DNA from: Parapristionchus giblindavisi
Taxonomy: Eukaryota; Nematoda; Chromadorea; Rhabditida; Diplogasteridae
Direction of reading: 5' to 3'
NCBI GenBank assembly: GCA_943737045.1
Contig: CALSFV010000658.1
Span: 372,001 to 436,000, forward strand
DNA: 64,000 nucleotides
Part shown: positions 53,974 through 61,603 of the stretch, in pieces
Numbering within the stretch: position 1 is the first letter of the stretch
Layout of the letters: every line of letters begins with the position of its first letter
Made by a program: the position numbers and the translations under genes
Notes under the pieces: model-generated
Database searches by the model: none
What the model was told of the DNA's origin: nothing
What the model saw: the letters and a program-made list of their open reading frames with translations, nothing else

Positions 53974-54424
53974 GACCGTATAAAATACACTTGTTTATTT
54001 GGTACGAGAGTCGCCAACCACTCCCACAAGAGACTTTCTTGTTTTGCATGGTACAGAAACTATGTCGATCTCTTTATATATAGTATAGCGCGCGGCGAAG
54101 GTCAGCCGGGTTAGAGAGAGGCAGCGGAGAGACAATCGAGAGGCGGGGCGAGATGTAGAAGGCAACATCTCGATCGCCTCTCGATTGTGACTTCCGTTCG
54201 TTAGCACCATTTGTCATTTTCTTATGCAAGTAGATTTTATACGCACAATATCTAATATCTAATATATTTATTATTATGCTGGTATATAATGAACAATACA
54301 TAGGACACAAACAAGAAAAATGGTTGGATACATAATTTACTATGCCACAACGGGGCAGCATAAGTATAGTAGTGGAAATCGAAAAAGTTAAGTTAAGAAG
54401 AAGAGCTACATATAATTGATCTAA
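53974..54424 (-). mobile_element. 451-bp insertion in the left foldback arm, solo-LTR-like
   Basis: Comparison with the intact right arm defines this insertion. The left arm reads GTT-TATATT next to the insertion, and TATATT recurs at 54425-54430 before the arm resumes. The inferred empty site has the same length as the right arm with one mismatch. The direct repeat is 4 to 6 bp, because matching ends make the exact boundary ambiguous. On the minus strand there is a TATA box (CTATATATAAAG, near 54075) followed about 75 bases later by AATAAA (near 53995-53999) close to the end. That is the U3-R-U5 arrangement of a retrotransposon LTR. There is no open frame of note, no terminal inverted repeat and no clear TG...CA ends, so solo LTR is an inference. 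Confidence 0.5.
54132..54188. repeat. Hairpin inside the LTR-like insertion
   Basis: Arms of about 24 bases (54132-54156 and 54164-54188) are reverse complements with about three mismatches around a short loop. The core is ACAATCGAGAGGCG against CGCCTCTCGATTGT. It lies upstream of the TATA box on the minus strand, where an LTR would carry enhancer sequences. Its function is unknown. Confidence 0.7.
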
Positions 54425-55338
54425 TATATTTTTTGTTTTATTTTTCCTACAATTGCCTATCGGTGGGTGACTTTTTTATTCCTTTATTTTGACGAGTTTT
54501 CATTAGTGTAACTAATATATGAAAATGAACTAAAACAAATGGGTGAAAAGTTGCCTTCTTCCAGAAAAACCACGACTATTTCGCCTTTTTATCGCAAACT
54601 GAGCCGATAAATGGTGCGCCACCTACCGTAATACAAAAGCGGAAATTCAAAATTCGGCAATCGCTTTATGTTTACATTCGTTTTCTGTATTATATTATTG
54701 TTTTCTTTTATAATTTGTTTGATATGTGAATATCTAAGGAGTAATATTACACTATTTTTCGATAAAATATGAAAAATGAAGTATTTTGAATTCCCGCCTT
54801 TGCATTACGGTAGTCAGTTTGCGATAAAAAAGGGCGAATTAGTCGTGGTTTTTCGGGAAGAAGGCAACATTCCACCCATTTGTTTTAGTTCATTTTCCTA
54901 TAGTAGCTACACTAATGAATACTCGTCAAATTTAAGGAATAAAAAAAGTCCCTCACCGAGAGGCATTTGTAGGAAAAATAAAACAAAAAATAAAACAAAT
55001 TTTTTATTGTTTTATTTTTTATTTTTTCTGGGCCTCACGGTTTTGGACCGGGATGCGACTTGGTGTAATTTACCTGCTTATTATTACCCATCGTCGCATA
55101 CACATATCGAACGAATCAGTAAACTTTGAAATTTTGATGCCATTATTTATAACTTACGTTATTTAGCGAAGGAGCAGATATCACGAACCCTAACTCCGTC
55201 TGTGATCTCATGCCACCCCATACTACACCTATGCACAATTTGGGCCCGATCGGTTCCTATCACTTTTCGACCAAGTGCCAAGCCATAAGCAAAATATGTT
55301 CACTGAGTCAGATAGTCTCTCTTATATCGTGTCGAGAT

Positions 55339-55409
55339 AGTGTGCGCGTCTTGGTGATTTCATGTCGCACTAACTGTTCATGAAAACAAAGTTTTTGCTA
55401 ACGTTTGAT
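55339..55409 (+). repeat. 71-bp direct repeat, copy 2
   Basis: It starts AGTGTGCGCGTCTTGGTG like copy 1 at 53560 and lies about 20 bases outside the right end of the foldback element. Copies 1 and 2 bracket that element in direct orientation. Confidence 0.85.
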
Positions 55410-55611
55410 ATTTTCTTTGCAATAATGGTCTATATGCGAATGTTGTGGGTAAACTTTGGCATTCCCTCTTCGGCAAGTAATGGCTGTTAAAAAACCTAAT
55501 GCCTGTTGTTTCCTGGTTTCATACATGCTTGATCAGTTCGTGTGTAGAACGTTGGTTGCTAATCGAAGTATTTTCTTCATGGTCCCCTAACAATAAGTGA
55601 ATTTTGTGCGC

Positions 55612-55678
55612 TGTGTGCATCTAGGTGCTTTCCTGTCGCATGCACTATTCATGACAATCAATTGTTTAGAAAAATTTG
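55612..55678 (+). repeat. 71-bp direct repeat, diverged copy 3
   Basis: The stretch shares the islands CTGTCGCATGCACT and TTCATGACAA with copies 1 and 2 and aligns over its whole length at roughly 75% by eye. The interval from copy 2 is about 273 bp. The sequence between copies 2 and 3 (55410-55611) is AT-rich and shows no gene. Confidence 0.6.
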
Positions 55679-55783
55679 GTAAAGCTTTCTGAATTTTTCC
55701 AACAACAATACATTATTATTATTTATTATCAGATATATTATTCGAAATTTAAAGATTTAACATAATTCACTCGTACAGGCTCG

Positions 55784-55954
55784 ATGGAGGAGTCAAGGGT
55801 GATCGAAGATGATGCTCAGTCTGGAGATGAACATCTAGAAGAAGAAGAAGGAGATGATAGTGGGGAAGAAGAAGAGCAGAGGGAGTATGAGGGCATCCAA
55901 CTGCAGGACAAAGACAATAGTGAAGAGGTTTCATCTTTGATCTTTGTAGCGTGA
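55784..55954 (+). CDS. Short acidic open frame (56 residues), possibly an exon remnant
   Basis: I do not recognise this protein. The frame from the ATG at 55784 to TGA at 55954 encodes 56 residues and is strikingly acidic, with runs such as EEEEGDDSGEEEE in the middle. Just upstream is CACTCGTACAG, a possible 3' splice site, and GAAGAG-GTTTC near 55926 could be a 5' splice site, so this could be a single exon of roughly 150 bases. GAA/GAT-rich low-complexity DNA would also give such a frame by chance. Immediately downstream lies a TTTGATCTTT-rich stretch and then a mariner relic on the other strand, so no gene continuation is visible. I give it low confidence as a real coding region. Confidence 0.25.
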   Translation: MEESRVIEDDAQSGDEHLEEEEGDDSGEEEEQREYEGIQLQDKDNSEEVSSLIFVA

Positions 55955-56040
55955 TCTTTGATCTTTTGATCATTGTAGTTAAAGTTTGGTCTTTATTTTT
56001 GTGGTTGCTCTTTGTAGTTTGGTCTTTGATCTTTGGCCTA
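55930..56040. repeat. Low-complexity TTTGATCTTT-rich stretch
   Basis: Short near-repeats of TTTGATCTTT, GTTTGGTCTTT and TTTGTAGTTTGG follow one another irregularly. The same TTTGATCTTTT word occurs in an ordered 30-bp tandem repeat at 60505-60594. The minus-strand open frame across this stretch is lysine-rich and repetitive and is not a credible gene. Confidence 0.6.
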
Positions 56041-56074
56041 TGTATTAGGTGACGACACAAATAACGCTCGTGTT

Positions 56075-56646
56075 TCAGTTTTCAAATAATTTATCACAAT
56101 ATTTTAACAAAGCATGATGGATTCCTGAAATATTCTCCATTCGCATGGATGACCTTCTGCCTGGCAGTTTACGGATCCATTCGTGATAGAAGGACCCGGG
56201 TTGATTCTTGAAATAGATGCCGAGTACGGTCTGGGTAGTAGCTCGGTCTTTGAAGCTCTGCCCTTTGAGGAAGTGATGGAGCGACGAGAAAAGGTGACAA
56301 CCACAGTCGGCAAGGTAGGTTGAGTACGGAGGACGTAGGGGACAGTCCAGTCGTGACTCGTTAGCTCAGCCTTGGTCGTTCTTTTGCATGGGGTTGAGCG
56401 TTGTCATGTTGGAATTAGATAAGAATATCCTTCCTGTGTGATTGTTCGAGGTGGAGTCGTAGCTTCAGCATCTGGAGAGTATAGATGATAGTCGTGTGTC
56501 ATGATAGTCGTACCCTCGGGAAGGAGTTCCCAGTTCTCTACTCCCCGTACCGAATACCAGATGCACAACATCACTTATTGGCGGTGAAAATCGGGTTTGG
56601 AGTCATCTGCTGGCTGTTCGTGCTGACCGACCCACTGTCTCCTTGG
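56075..56646 (-). pseudogene. Mariner-family transposase relic
   Basis: Read on the minus strand from about 56646, one frame gives RQWVGQHEQPADDSKPDFH, a stop, then VMLCIWYSVRGVENWELLP. This matches the mariner core between the first and second catalytic acids (the VMLxxWW...GvxxxELLP block). After a disrupted stretch, another frame gives PPYSTYLADCGCHLFSSLHH, FLKGQSF, then GSFYHEWIRKLPGR. These correspond to the HPPYSPDLAPSDYHLF, fLxGkxF and FYxxGIxKLPeRW motifs near the C-terminus. The frame ends at TGA (56075-56077). The N-terminal half, the DNARPH segment and the catalytic aspartate of the last motif are missing, and there are at least two stops and a frameshift. It is an old, inactive fragment, and terminal inverted repeats were not found. 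Confidence 0.85.
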
Positions 56647-56893
56647 CTAATCTTAAATTAGTTGTTCGTTTGTTTGTGTTTTTACACCAACAAATATTTT
56701 ATCCATCGACTATTAGCATTCGAAAAATTGATTGATTCATCAAAGAATGATATGGTAAATTATATAAAGTATAATAAATCAATAATACTACCATATCCGT
56801 GTCATACCGTAATCGATCAATAAATCAATCAATATACATTGGATAAATTGCAATGCAGAATGATGTGTTGACTTGATTATGCAAATTTTAAAA

Positions 56894-56910
56894 ATATATA
56901 TATATATATT
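56894..56910. repeat. AT dinucleotide run, possible SINE tail
   Basis: This is a short (AT)n run. It lies about 125-140 bp downstream of the tRNA-Asp-like sequence in that sequence's orientation, where a SINE 3' tail would be expected. The open frame that overlaps it (starting at 57136, minus) is a translation of the tRNA-like sequence and is not a gene. Confidence 0.5.
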
Positions 56911-57033
56911 TGATATGATTAGGCAGGCAGAGAGCATTATGATACACCAAGATACAGCATTTGAAATAAATAGATATGTTTATCTTTTTTTTTATCTGCG
57001 AACACATTTGAACAAAATTGTTGCAAAAATAGT

Positions 57034-57105
57034 CTCTCTGGCCGGGAATTGAACACGGGTCTCGCATGTGACAGAAGCGGATACTAACCACTATACTACC
57101 AGCAC
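57034..57105 (-). pseudogene. tRNA-Asp(GTC)-like sequence, probably the head of a SINE or a tRNA pseudogene
   Basis: On the minus strand the 72 bases align along their full length with eukaryotic tRNA-Asp. The D-arm reads TAGTATAGTGGTTAGTAT (A box), the anticodon loop reads CTGTCAC with anticodon GTC, and the T-arm reads GTTCAATTC (B box). The stems are damaged. The acceptor pair GTGCTGG/CCAGAGA has two mismatches and a wobble, the anticodon stem has a T-T mismatch and the T-stem a T-C mismatch. A functional tRNA is therefore unlikely. Internal pol III promoter boxes with a decayed cloverleaf are typical of tRNA-derived SINEs. The sequence continuing to about 56894 on the minus strand ends in an AT microsatellite and may be the SINE body. 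Confidence 0.75.
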
Positions 57106-57388
57106 AGTATTCTGGTCCAAGCCATTTTTCTTCCAAAGCAAGACAAAGGAGAGACCATTGTATTCGAGAGAGTTTGTATGTTGAGCGGTCGTTCTTGCTT
57201 TGAAAGTCATGAGAACGCTGTGCCAGAGATGTGAACAGATAACATTATAAAGAAACGGAGAAACTCTCCCCCTCCATCACTCTCACTCCTCTTGCCCACC
57301 AAACCCGTCTGACCTTCTCCGTGAGCTCTATTCATCTGCTCTCTTTTCATTTCATTCGTTGAAATCATACTTCACAGGATCATTTCTG
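57106..57388. other. Unassigned interval between the tRNA-like sequence and the LINE
   Basis: No gene is seen. A short imperfect inverted repeat (CCAAAGCAAGAC near 57134 against GTTCTTGCTTTG near 57190) and a CT-rich stretch (57265-57350) are the only structure. Confidence 0.5.
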
Positions 57389-57406
57389 TAATCTAAAACC
57401 GTTGTT

Positions 57407-58075
57407 ATGCAAATCGGTACTGGACATCCAAACTATCCTTTCAACATTGATTCGTGCATGTTGCCTGTGGTCGAAAGTGTGAAAGACCTCGGAGTAACCT
57501 ATGATAACAAGCTCAGTTTTGATTGTCACATTGATAACATTGTAAATAAAGCATCCTCAAGATGTGCATACATCCATAGATCCTTTAAATCTCGAAGTCC
57601 TTCTTTATACGTTCGTCTATTTAATGTGTATGTCCGTCCAGTGCTCGAGTATTGTAATGAACTTTGGTGCCCTTACACTAACAATCTTATAACACGTATT
57701 GAGAACGTCCTTCGCAGATACACTCGCATCGTATTCAGTAAATGCAGAATCAACTACCTACAGTATTCCGATCGACTACAGTACCTCAAAGTACCATCTC
57801 TCGAGACTAGACGACAGCAGAATGACCTCATCACGACACACAAGATATTACACGGCCACATCGACTTAAATCCCCGTTCTCTTTACCTCATTTCAAATAC
57901 AATCAATATTTCACGAGGCCACAATTTAAAACTCAATCGTCATAGTTGCCGCTCAAATCGCTTTTCAAACTTTTTGACTAATAGAGTAGTAAACAAATGG
58001 AACTCACTCGAGAATAGTTTGGTTTCCAACAACAGCTCACTAGCATTCAGTAGACAAATTCGAGAATCATTATAA
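57407..58075 (+). CDS. LINE reverse transcriptase, C-terminal fragment (222 residues)
   Basis: This is the most intact coding sequence in the window. It is the region after the catalytic palm of a CR1/jockey-type reverse transcriptase. KDLGVTYDNKLSF (residues 26-38) and YVRPVLEYCNELWCPY (75-90) are hallmark blocks of that family. They are followed by IENVLRRYTR (98-107), RLQYLKVPSLETRRQQNDL (123-141) and a C-terminal FSNFLTNRVVNKWNSL (186-201). The frame is open from 57392, just after a TAA, and the residues before the ATG also fit the family, so the ATG is probably internal rather than a true start. The fingers, the YADD-type catalytic motif and the endonuclease domain are absent, so it cannot work alone. 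The frame has no internal stop, which suggests a fairly recent insertion. The stop is at 58073-58075, overlapping AATAAA-like sequence. Confidence 0.9.
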   Translation: MQIGTGHPNYPFNIDSCMLPVVESVKDLGVTYDNKLSFDCHIDNIVNKASSRCAYIHRSFKSRSPSLYVRLFNVYVRPVLEYCNELWCPYTNNLITRIENVLRRYTRIVFSKCRINYLQYSDRLQYLKVPSLETRRQQNDLITTHKILHGHIDLNPRSLYLISNTINISRGHNLKLNRHSCRSNRFSNFLTNRVVNKWNSLENSLVSNNSSLAFSRQIRESL

Positions 58076-58740
58076 ATAAATATATTTCTATTATAGTTTG
58101 CTAATCTCTTCAGTTTTTCAGTTTTTCGCGACTACATTCTAAATCTACCTCAAGATCATTCAGACCAACAAGACAACAAGACACGATACTCGATACACGA
58201 TGCAAGAGACCTACAGCATCACAGTTTTTCAGCTCAAGCGAGAGTGCACTTTTAACATAATTTTTGTAAGCCTTTATTTATAAAACATGAATTAAAAAAA
58301 ACTTGTGAGAGATCCTTTTTTGTTTATTTTTTGCACTTTTCTCTTCTCTTCTTCTCATCTCTCCCTCTTTGTACTCTCTCCCTATCTCTCTACGCCCCAC
58401 TCTTCGCTAGTTATTAGTTATCTTATTTCGTTGCTTTTTATTTATTTATTCTTTCACATCTCATTCATAGTAGGTCCTACCATTACACCTTAGTAATTGT
58501 CTTCATGAACTCCCTTCCGACCCTTGGTCCTCGACTTTCTCAATGACGATTTTTATCACGGCCTCCTCCACCCGGTGATAAGCATCCATACAACACAAGC
58601 ATCCTCGCTCACTCTAATTATGCACTGCACATTGCATTCACTTGTTCACTTGTACCATATCGCACTGAATTATCGTCAAAGAGAGGGATCATGGTGTCAT
58701 GGTTGAGTTCCCCCCTTTAAAACCCATTAAAATTTCCATA

Positions 58741-58764
58741 CCCCCCCCCCTCCCCAACCCCCAA
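58741..58764. repeat. C-rich run
   Basis: Ten consecutive C are followed by TCCCCAACCCCC. It lies in the presumed LINE 3' region and could form i-motif or G-quadruplex structure on the opposite strand. Confidence 0.7.
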
Positions 58765-58867
58765 TGCTGTGATCCAGTTATTGCAGCTATTCCCATTCCC
58801 TTATTAATTTATTTATTCTACATTTATCATTTTCGTTCATCTGTTTTAATCGCATAAGGAAATAAAT

Positions 58868-58885
58868 ATTATTATTATTATTATT
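58868..58885 (+). repeat. (ATT)6 microsatellite, probable LINE 3' tail
   Basis: Six ATT copies follow AAATAAAT. The position downstream of the reverse transcriptase fragment, in the same orientation, fits the short-repeat tail of a CR1-like element. Confidence 0.7.
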
Positions 58886-58887
58886 AA

Positions 58888-59038
58888 TTTGTATTTCACA
58901 TTAACCCTCACCCTGAAACATTGGTTTACCGCGGTGATTGGGAAACGTGCGAGGCGCGAGCGGGAAAATGAGAGAAAGAACTAAAAAAAAGAAAGAAACG
59001 GAGGTTTTGATATCCTTTTGTTATGTTCTACTCGTTCA
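58888..59038. other. Unassigned interval
   Basis: No gene or repeat is recognised. A purine-rich patch (AGAGAAAGAACTAAAAAAAAG, near 58970-58990) is the only notable composition. The following interval has one weak open frame. Confidence 0.4.
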
Positions 59039-59245
59039 TCAAACATAAATATTACTCGTATCTTCCTCATCACCTAAAATTATGTAATTGTGATTTAACA
59101 GTAATTGCGTTAAGAATCTAAGGCTCGGCGTCGTCAGGGGAGGCCTTCCAGATCTTTTCATCCGAATAGGACTATTCTCAGAGCAGGAGATCTTCCCGAC
59201 GTCCGTCGTGAACTGCTCAACCAGGTCGGCAAAATTCTTGCTCAT
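59039..59245 (-). CDS. Weak open frame of 68 residues, family not recognised
   Basis: The frame from ATG at 59245 to the stop at 59039 encodes a polar N-terminal part (MSKNFADLVEQFTTDVGKI, then SCSENSP). Midway, shifting by one base gives a more protein-like run (SDEKIWKASPDDAEP, then a stop), so it may be an exon remnant carrying a frameshift. Upstream on the minus strand, TTTTCTGTGATCAG near 59328 resembles a 3' splice site, but all three frames after it meet stops. I see no conserved domain and cannot assign a function. It may be a chance frame. Confidence 0.2.
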   Translation of the reverse strand: MSKNFADLVEQFTTDVGKISCSENSPIRMKRSGRPPLTTPSLRFLTQLLLNHNYIILGDEEDTSNIYV

Positions 59246-59493
59246 GTCCCTGCCGTATTGGCTTGTCGATCCAATCGACTTAGCTTCTTAGAGTCCTTTG
59301 GTCAACCAATCTCCTGATCACAGAAAACGATTTTTCAGCACAATGCAAACAAGTACAAAGAAACAAGCGATCTGAAAAATTCGTTCATTTTTTCTGATCT
59401 TTGAGAAACGTCGCTCCTTTTTTAATACGATGTTCGTGCACAACATATCAAAAATTTACGCTGATTTGTTGCGTACTAAAAAAAAGCAAAGTT
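59246..59493. other. Unassigned AT-rich interval
   Basis: No credible coding frame, RNA gene or repeat is seen on either strand. A possible splice-acceptor-like string near 59328 (minus) is noted with the preceding open frame. Confidence 0.4.
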
Positions 59494-59587
59494 ATGCATT
59501 GTTACATTTGTCTTACGTGCCTACTCCGCAACCTCCTCCGCCGCGTCTCCATCGTTACGGCGTAGGCACGTAAAAAAAACAATGCAT
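59494..59587. repeat. Short inverted repeat, MITE-like
   Basis: The left arm (59494-59524) and right arm (59562-59587) share perfect ends ATGCATTGTT/AACAATGCAT and perfect inner parts ACGTGCCTAC/GTAGGCACGT. Between these the arms differ in length. The loop is GC-rich (CCTCCTCCGCCGCGTCTCC), unlike its surroundings. It could be a small MITE or a structured transcript. No target duplication was established. Confidence 0.65.
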
Positions 59588-60019
59588 TACACTGAAAGAT
59601 GCACTTTTTGGTATACTTTTGCACTGTACTGAATGTAGTTCGTCAATTCGCGATGGGAAATCATTGGTGTAATCTTGCCCAATTTGTTTTGCTTTTAAAT
59701 GTTTTTACCGATCGTTTGTATAAAACTGTAACAAAATAACCACGATTATGACTGTACGTAACAATCAATACTCTTTATATAATCTCTTTATTTCTTAATT
59801 TCTAATACAAAATATTATTGTAATGAATTCTAACAATAGAAGTCCTACACATTCAATCAATTTGAGAAATTGATATACAAAATAAAAATACAAATGAAAA
59901 TAATTATACAAATGAAGTAGCTTCAAATGCTTTTTTATTGATCGATCGCGCACTAATATAGTTATTAGTTGCCATAAATATGGGTACACGTGACAGTTCT
60001 TGACAAGTTTGATACTTTG
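59588..60019. other. Unassigned AT-rich interval
   Basis: No credible gene is seen. The minus-strand open frame over 59795-60031 is an AT-rich, hydrophobic chance frame that runs into the palindrome arm. Confidence 0.4.
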
Positions 60020-60504
60020 CATCCATCGCAACTGAAGAACCTTCTAAGATGCATTTTCGTTGTCTCTACAGTTGCATCTAAGATTGCTGCTTCTTCTAGT
60101 AGACGAGAAGAGCATCGGAGCAAATTCTGAAAAAAATATTTTTCTGTCATGCTACTAAGAATTGAATAGTAAAAATAGAAGATGCATTTATTAGATTCAC
60201 ATACTATAGTTGGGTGGATCCTCGATCATGAACCAGTTCTTTTATACATATATTCTCATCGTGGTTTGCGATCACAGCCATGGATACGATTTCATCACAA
60301 TTCTGTAAATAAATATTTTAGTAAATCTTCTGAATAAAAACAGGAACTGACCAAAATTGAACATCTGCTTTAGTAACTTATTAGTTTAATGCATAAGATC
60401 AGCTGGGACGGTGTATGTAGGACACCTAAAAGTAAGGTCTTGTTATCTGGACAAATAGAAGTGATTGAACGAATGATGTAAGCAAGAGAAGGTGAAGAAA
60501 TCTT

Positions 60505-60594
60505 TGATCTTTTAGATGAAATAAAAGTAATTTTTGATCTTTTAGATGCAATAAAAGTAATCTTTGATCTTTTAGATCATGATCTTTAAGAATA
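60505..60594 (+). repeat. 30-bp tandem repeat, three copies
   Basis: The core TTTGATCTTTTAGATG plus AATAAAAGTAAT repeats about three times with few changes, the third copy being partial. The right arm of the palindrome has only one related site near 61300, so the expansion is specific to the left arm. Confidence 0.8.
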
Positions 60595-60793
60595 ATATAG
60601 AAGGATAATGAAATACTAAATGAACATGGCAGCTTAAACTGTATTCAACCATTATAAAGAAAAAAATGTAGAAAAGGGGAGGTGAGAATAACTAATAAAA
60701 AGAGAAAGAAGGGAAAAGAGTCAAGATTGTCTTATCAGTATTGATCACGAGTGGGGAGAGGGGATTTTGTGATTCAGTGATAGGACTGGTATG

Positions 60794-60796
<3 letters not shown>

Positions 60797-60839
<43 letters not shown>

Positions 60840-60906
60840 GAGAGAGAGAGGGAGAGAGAGAGGGAGAGGGAGAGGAGAGAGAGTGAGTGAGAGAGAGACG
60901 GAGAGA
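60797..60906. repeat. GA-rich simple sequence
   Basis: About 110 bases are almost pure GA/GGA on the plus strand. It faces a CT-rich stretch at 61055-61130 in the opposite palindrome arm. Such mirror-like purine tracts can form triplex DNA. Confidence 0.9.
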
Positions 60907-61021
60907 CCTCAAACCGTTTATGGCTATCGCATACTGTTATAGCTTCTTTATTCTCACAGTAATTGACTTACAATTCGCTCTTACAGTTATTTTCGCTTAT
61001 TTATTATTTTATCACTCGCAC

Positions 61022-61048
61022 TATATATATATATATATATATATATAT
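61022..61048. repeat. (TA)n microsatellite at the palindrome centre
   Basis: There are 27 bases of alternating TA close to the axis of the 1.9-kb palindrome, a position that favours cruciform extrusion. Confidence 0.9.
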
Positions 61049-61468
61049 CAATGATTTTTCTTTCTCTCTACCTTTCCTCTCCTCTCACTCTCTCTCTTTC
61101 CCTGTCTCTCTCATCCCCTCTCTCCTCTCATTTCAGTCCTATCAATCTATCACAAAATCCCCAACCCACTCGTGAGCAGTACTGATAAGACGACGTTGAT
61201 TCTTCTCAATTCTTTCCCTTTTTATGGTTATTATCACTTTCCTTTTCAACCATGTTTATTCAGTATTTCATTAGCGTTCTATATTATTCTCGAAGATCTT
61301 TGGTCACTATTACTTCTCTCGCTTACATAATTCTTTCAATAATTTCTATTTACTCATATAAGAAGACCTCACTTTCAGGTGTCCTACATACACCGTCCTA
61401 GCTGATCTTATGCAGCAAACTAATATGGATCGATAATATATTTTCATTTTGGTCAGTTGCTGATGTAT

Positions 61469-61603
61469 TGTGCATGAACAACGGAAAAACGTTTTCCGGG
61501 AAAACGTGACGTCATTAGCGTAGGCGGAGGATTTTTTGGAAAACGCCTCCGCCTATGCTAATGACACCACATTTTCCTGAAAACGGTTCTTGCATAAGGC
61601 CAC
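61469..61603. mobile_element. About 130-bp MITE-like palindrome nested in the right arm
   Basis: The outer arms (GTGCATGAAC against GTTCTTGCAT) and inner arms (GTCATTAGCGTAGGCGGAGG against CCTCCGCCTATGCTAATGAC) are imperfect reverse complements with a 15-base centre. The left arm of the 1.9-kb palindrome has no matching sequence at the mirrored place, so this is an insertion. Size and structure fit a MITE. No transposase or clear target duplication is seen. Confidence 0.7.

Larger units (their letters stand above)
53650..55316. mobile_element. Foldback element with long imperfect inverted arms
   Basis: The sequence from 53650 rightward (starting CAGACTATCTGACTC) is the imperfect reverse complement of the sequence from 55316 leftward. 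Shared islands include GAACCGATCGGGCCCAAAT, the AGTATGGGGTGGCATGAG block, GACGGAGTTAGGGTTCGT and GGTCCAAAACCGTGAGGCCC. The left arm runs 53650-53968 and resumes at 54426-54655 after an insertion; the right arm is about 54780-55316. The unpaired centre is about 54655-54780. Excluding the insertion, the arms are about 540 bp and roughly 80% alike. No transposase is inside, so it resembles a non-autonomous foldback or MITE-type element. The 117-residue open frame starting at 54776 lies in the right arm and is not a credible gene. Confidence 0.85.
57389..58887 (+). mobile_element. 5'-truncated CR1/jockey-type LINE with a probable ATT tail
   Basis: A reverse transcriptase C-terminal region (57392-58075) is followed by about 790 bp that may be 3' UTR, ending in six ATT copies (58868-58885). 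The in-frame TAA at 57389 sits at the apparent 5' truncation point, which suits the 5' truncation usual for LINE copies. Short-repeat 3' tails are known in CR1-like elements. The 3' UTR assignment is inference: the interval is CT-rich, contains a C10 run (58741-58750) and has no further coding sequence. No target-site duplication was identified. Confidence 0.65.

Noticed and set aside
54776..55129. 117-residue plus-strand frame
   Set aside because: It lies in the right arm of the foldback element, has AT-rich, low-complexity composition and is not preserved in the mirrored left arm.
56104..56313. 69-residue minus-strand frame as an independent gene
   Set aside because: It is an out-of-frame reading of the mariner relic; the adjacent frame carries the family motifs.
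58305..58706. Two short plus-strand frames downstream of the LINE fragment
   Set aside because: The first is a CT-rich hydrophobic low-complexity frame and the second has no motif; both sit in the presumed LINE 3' region.
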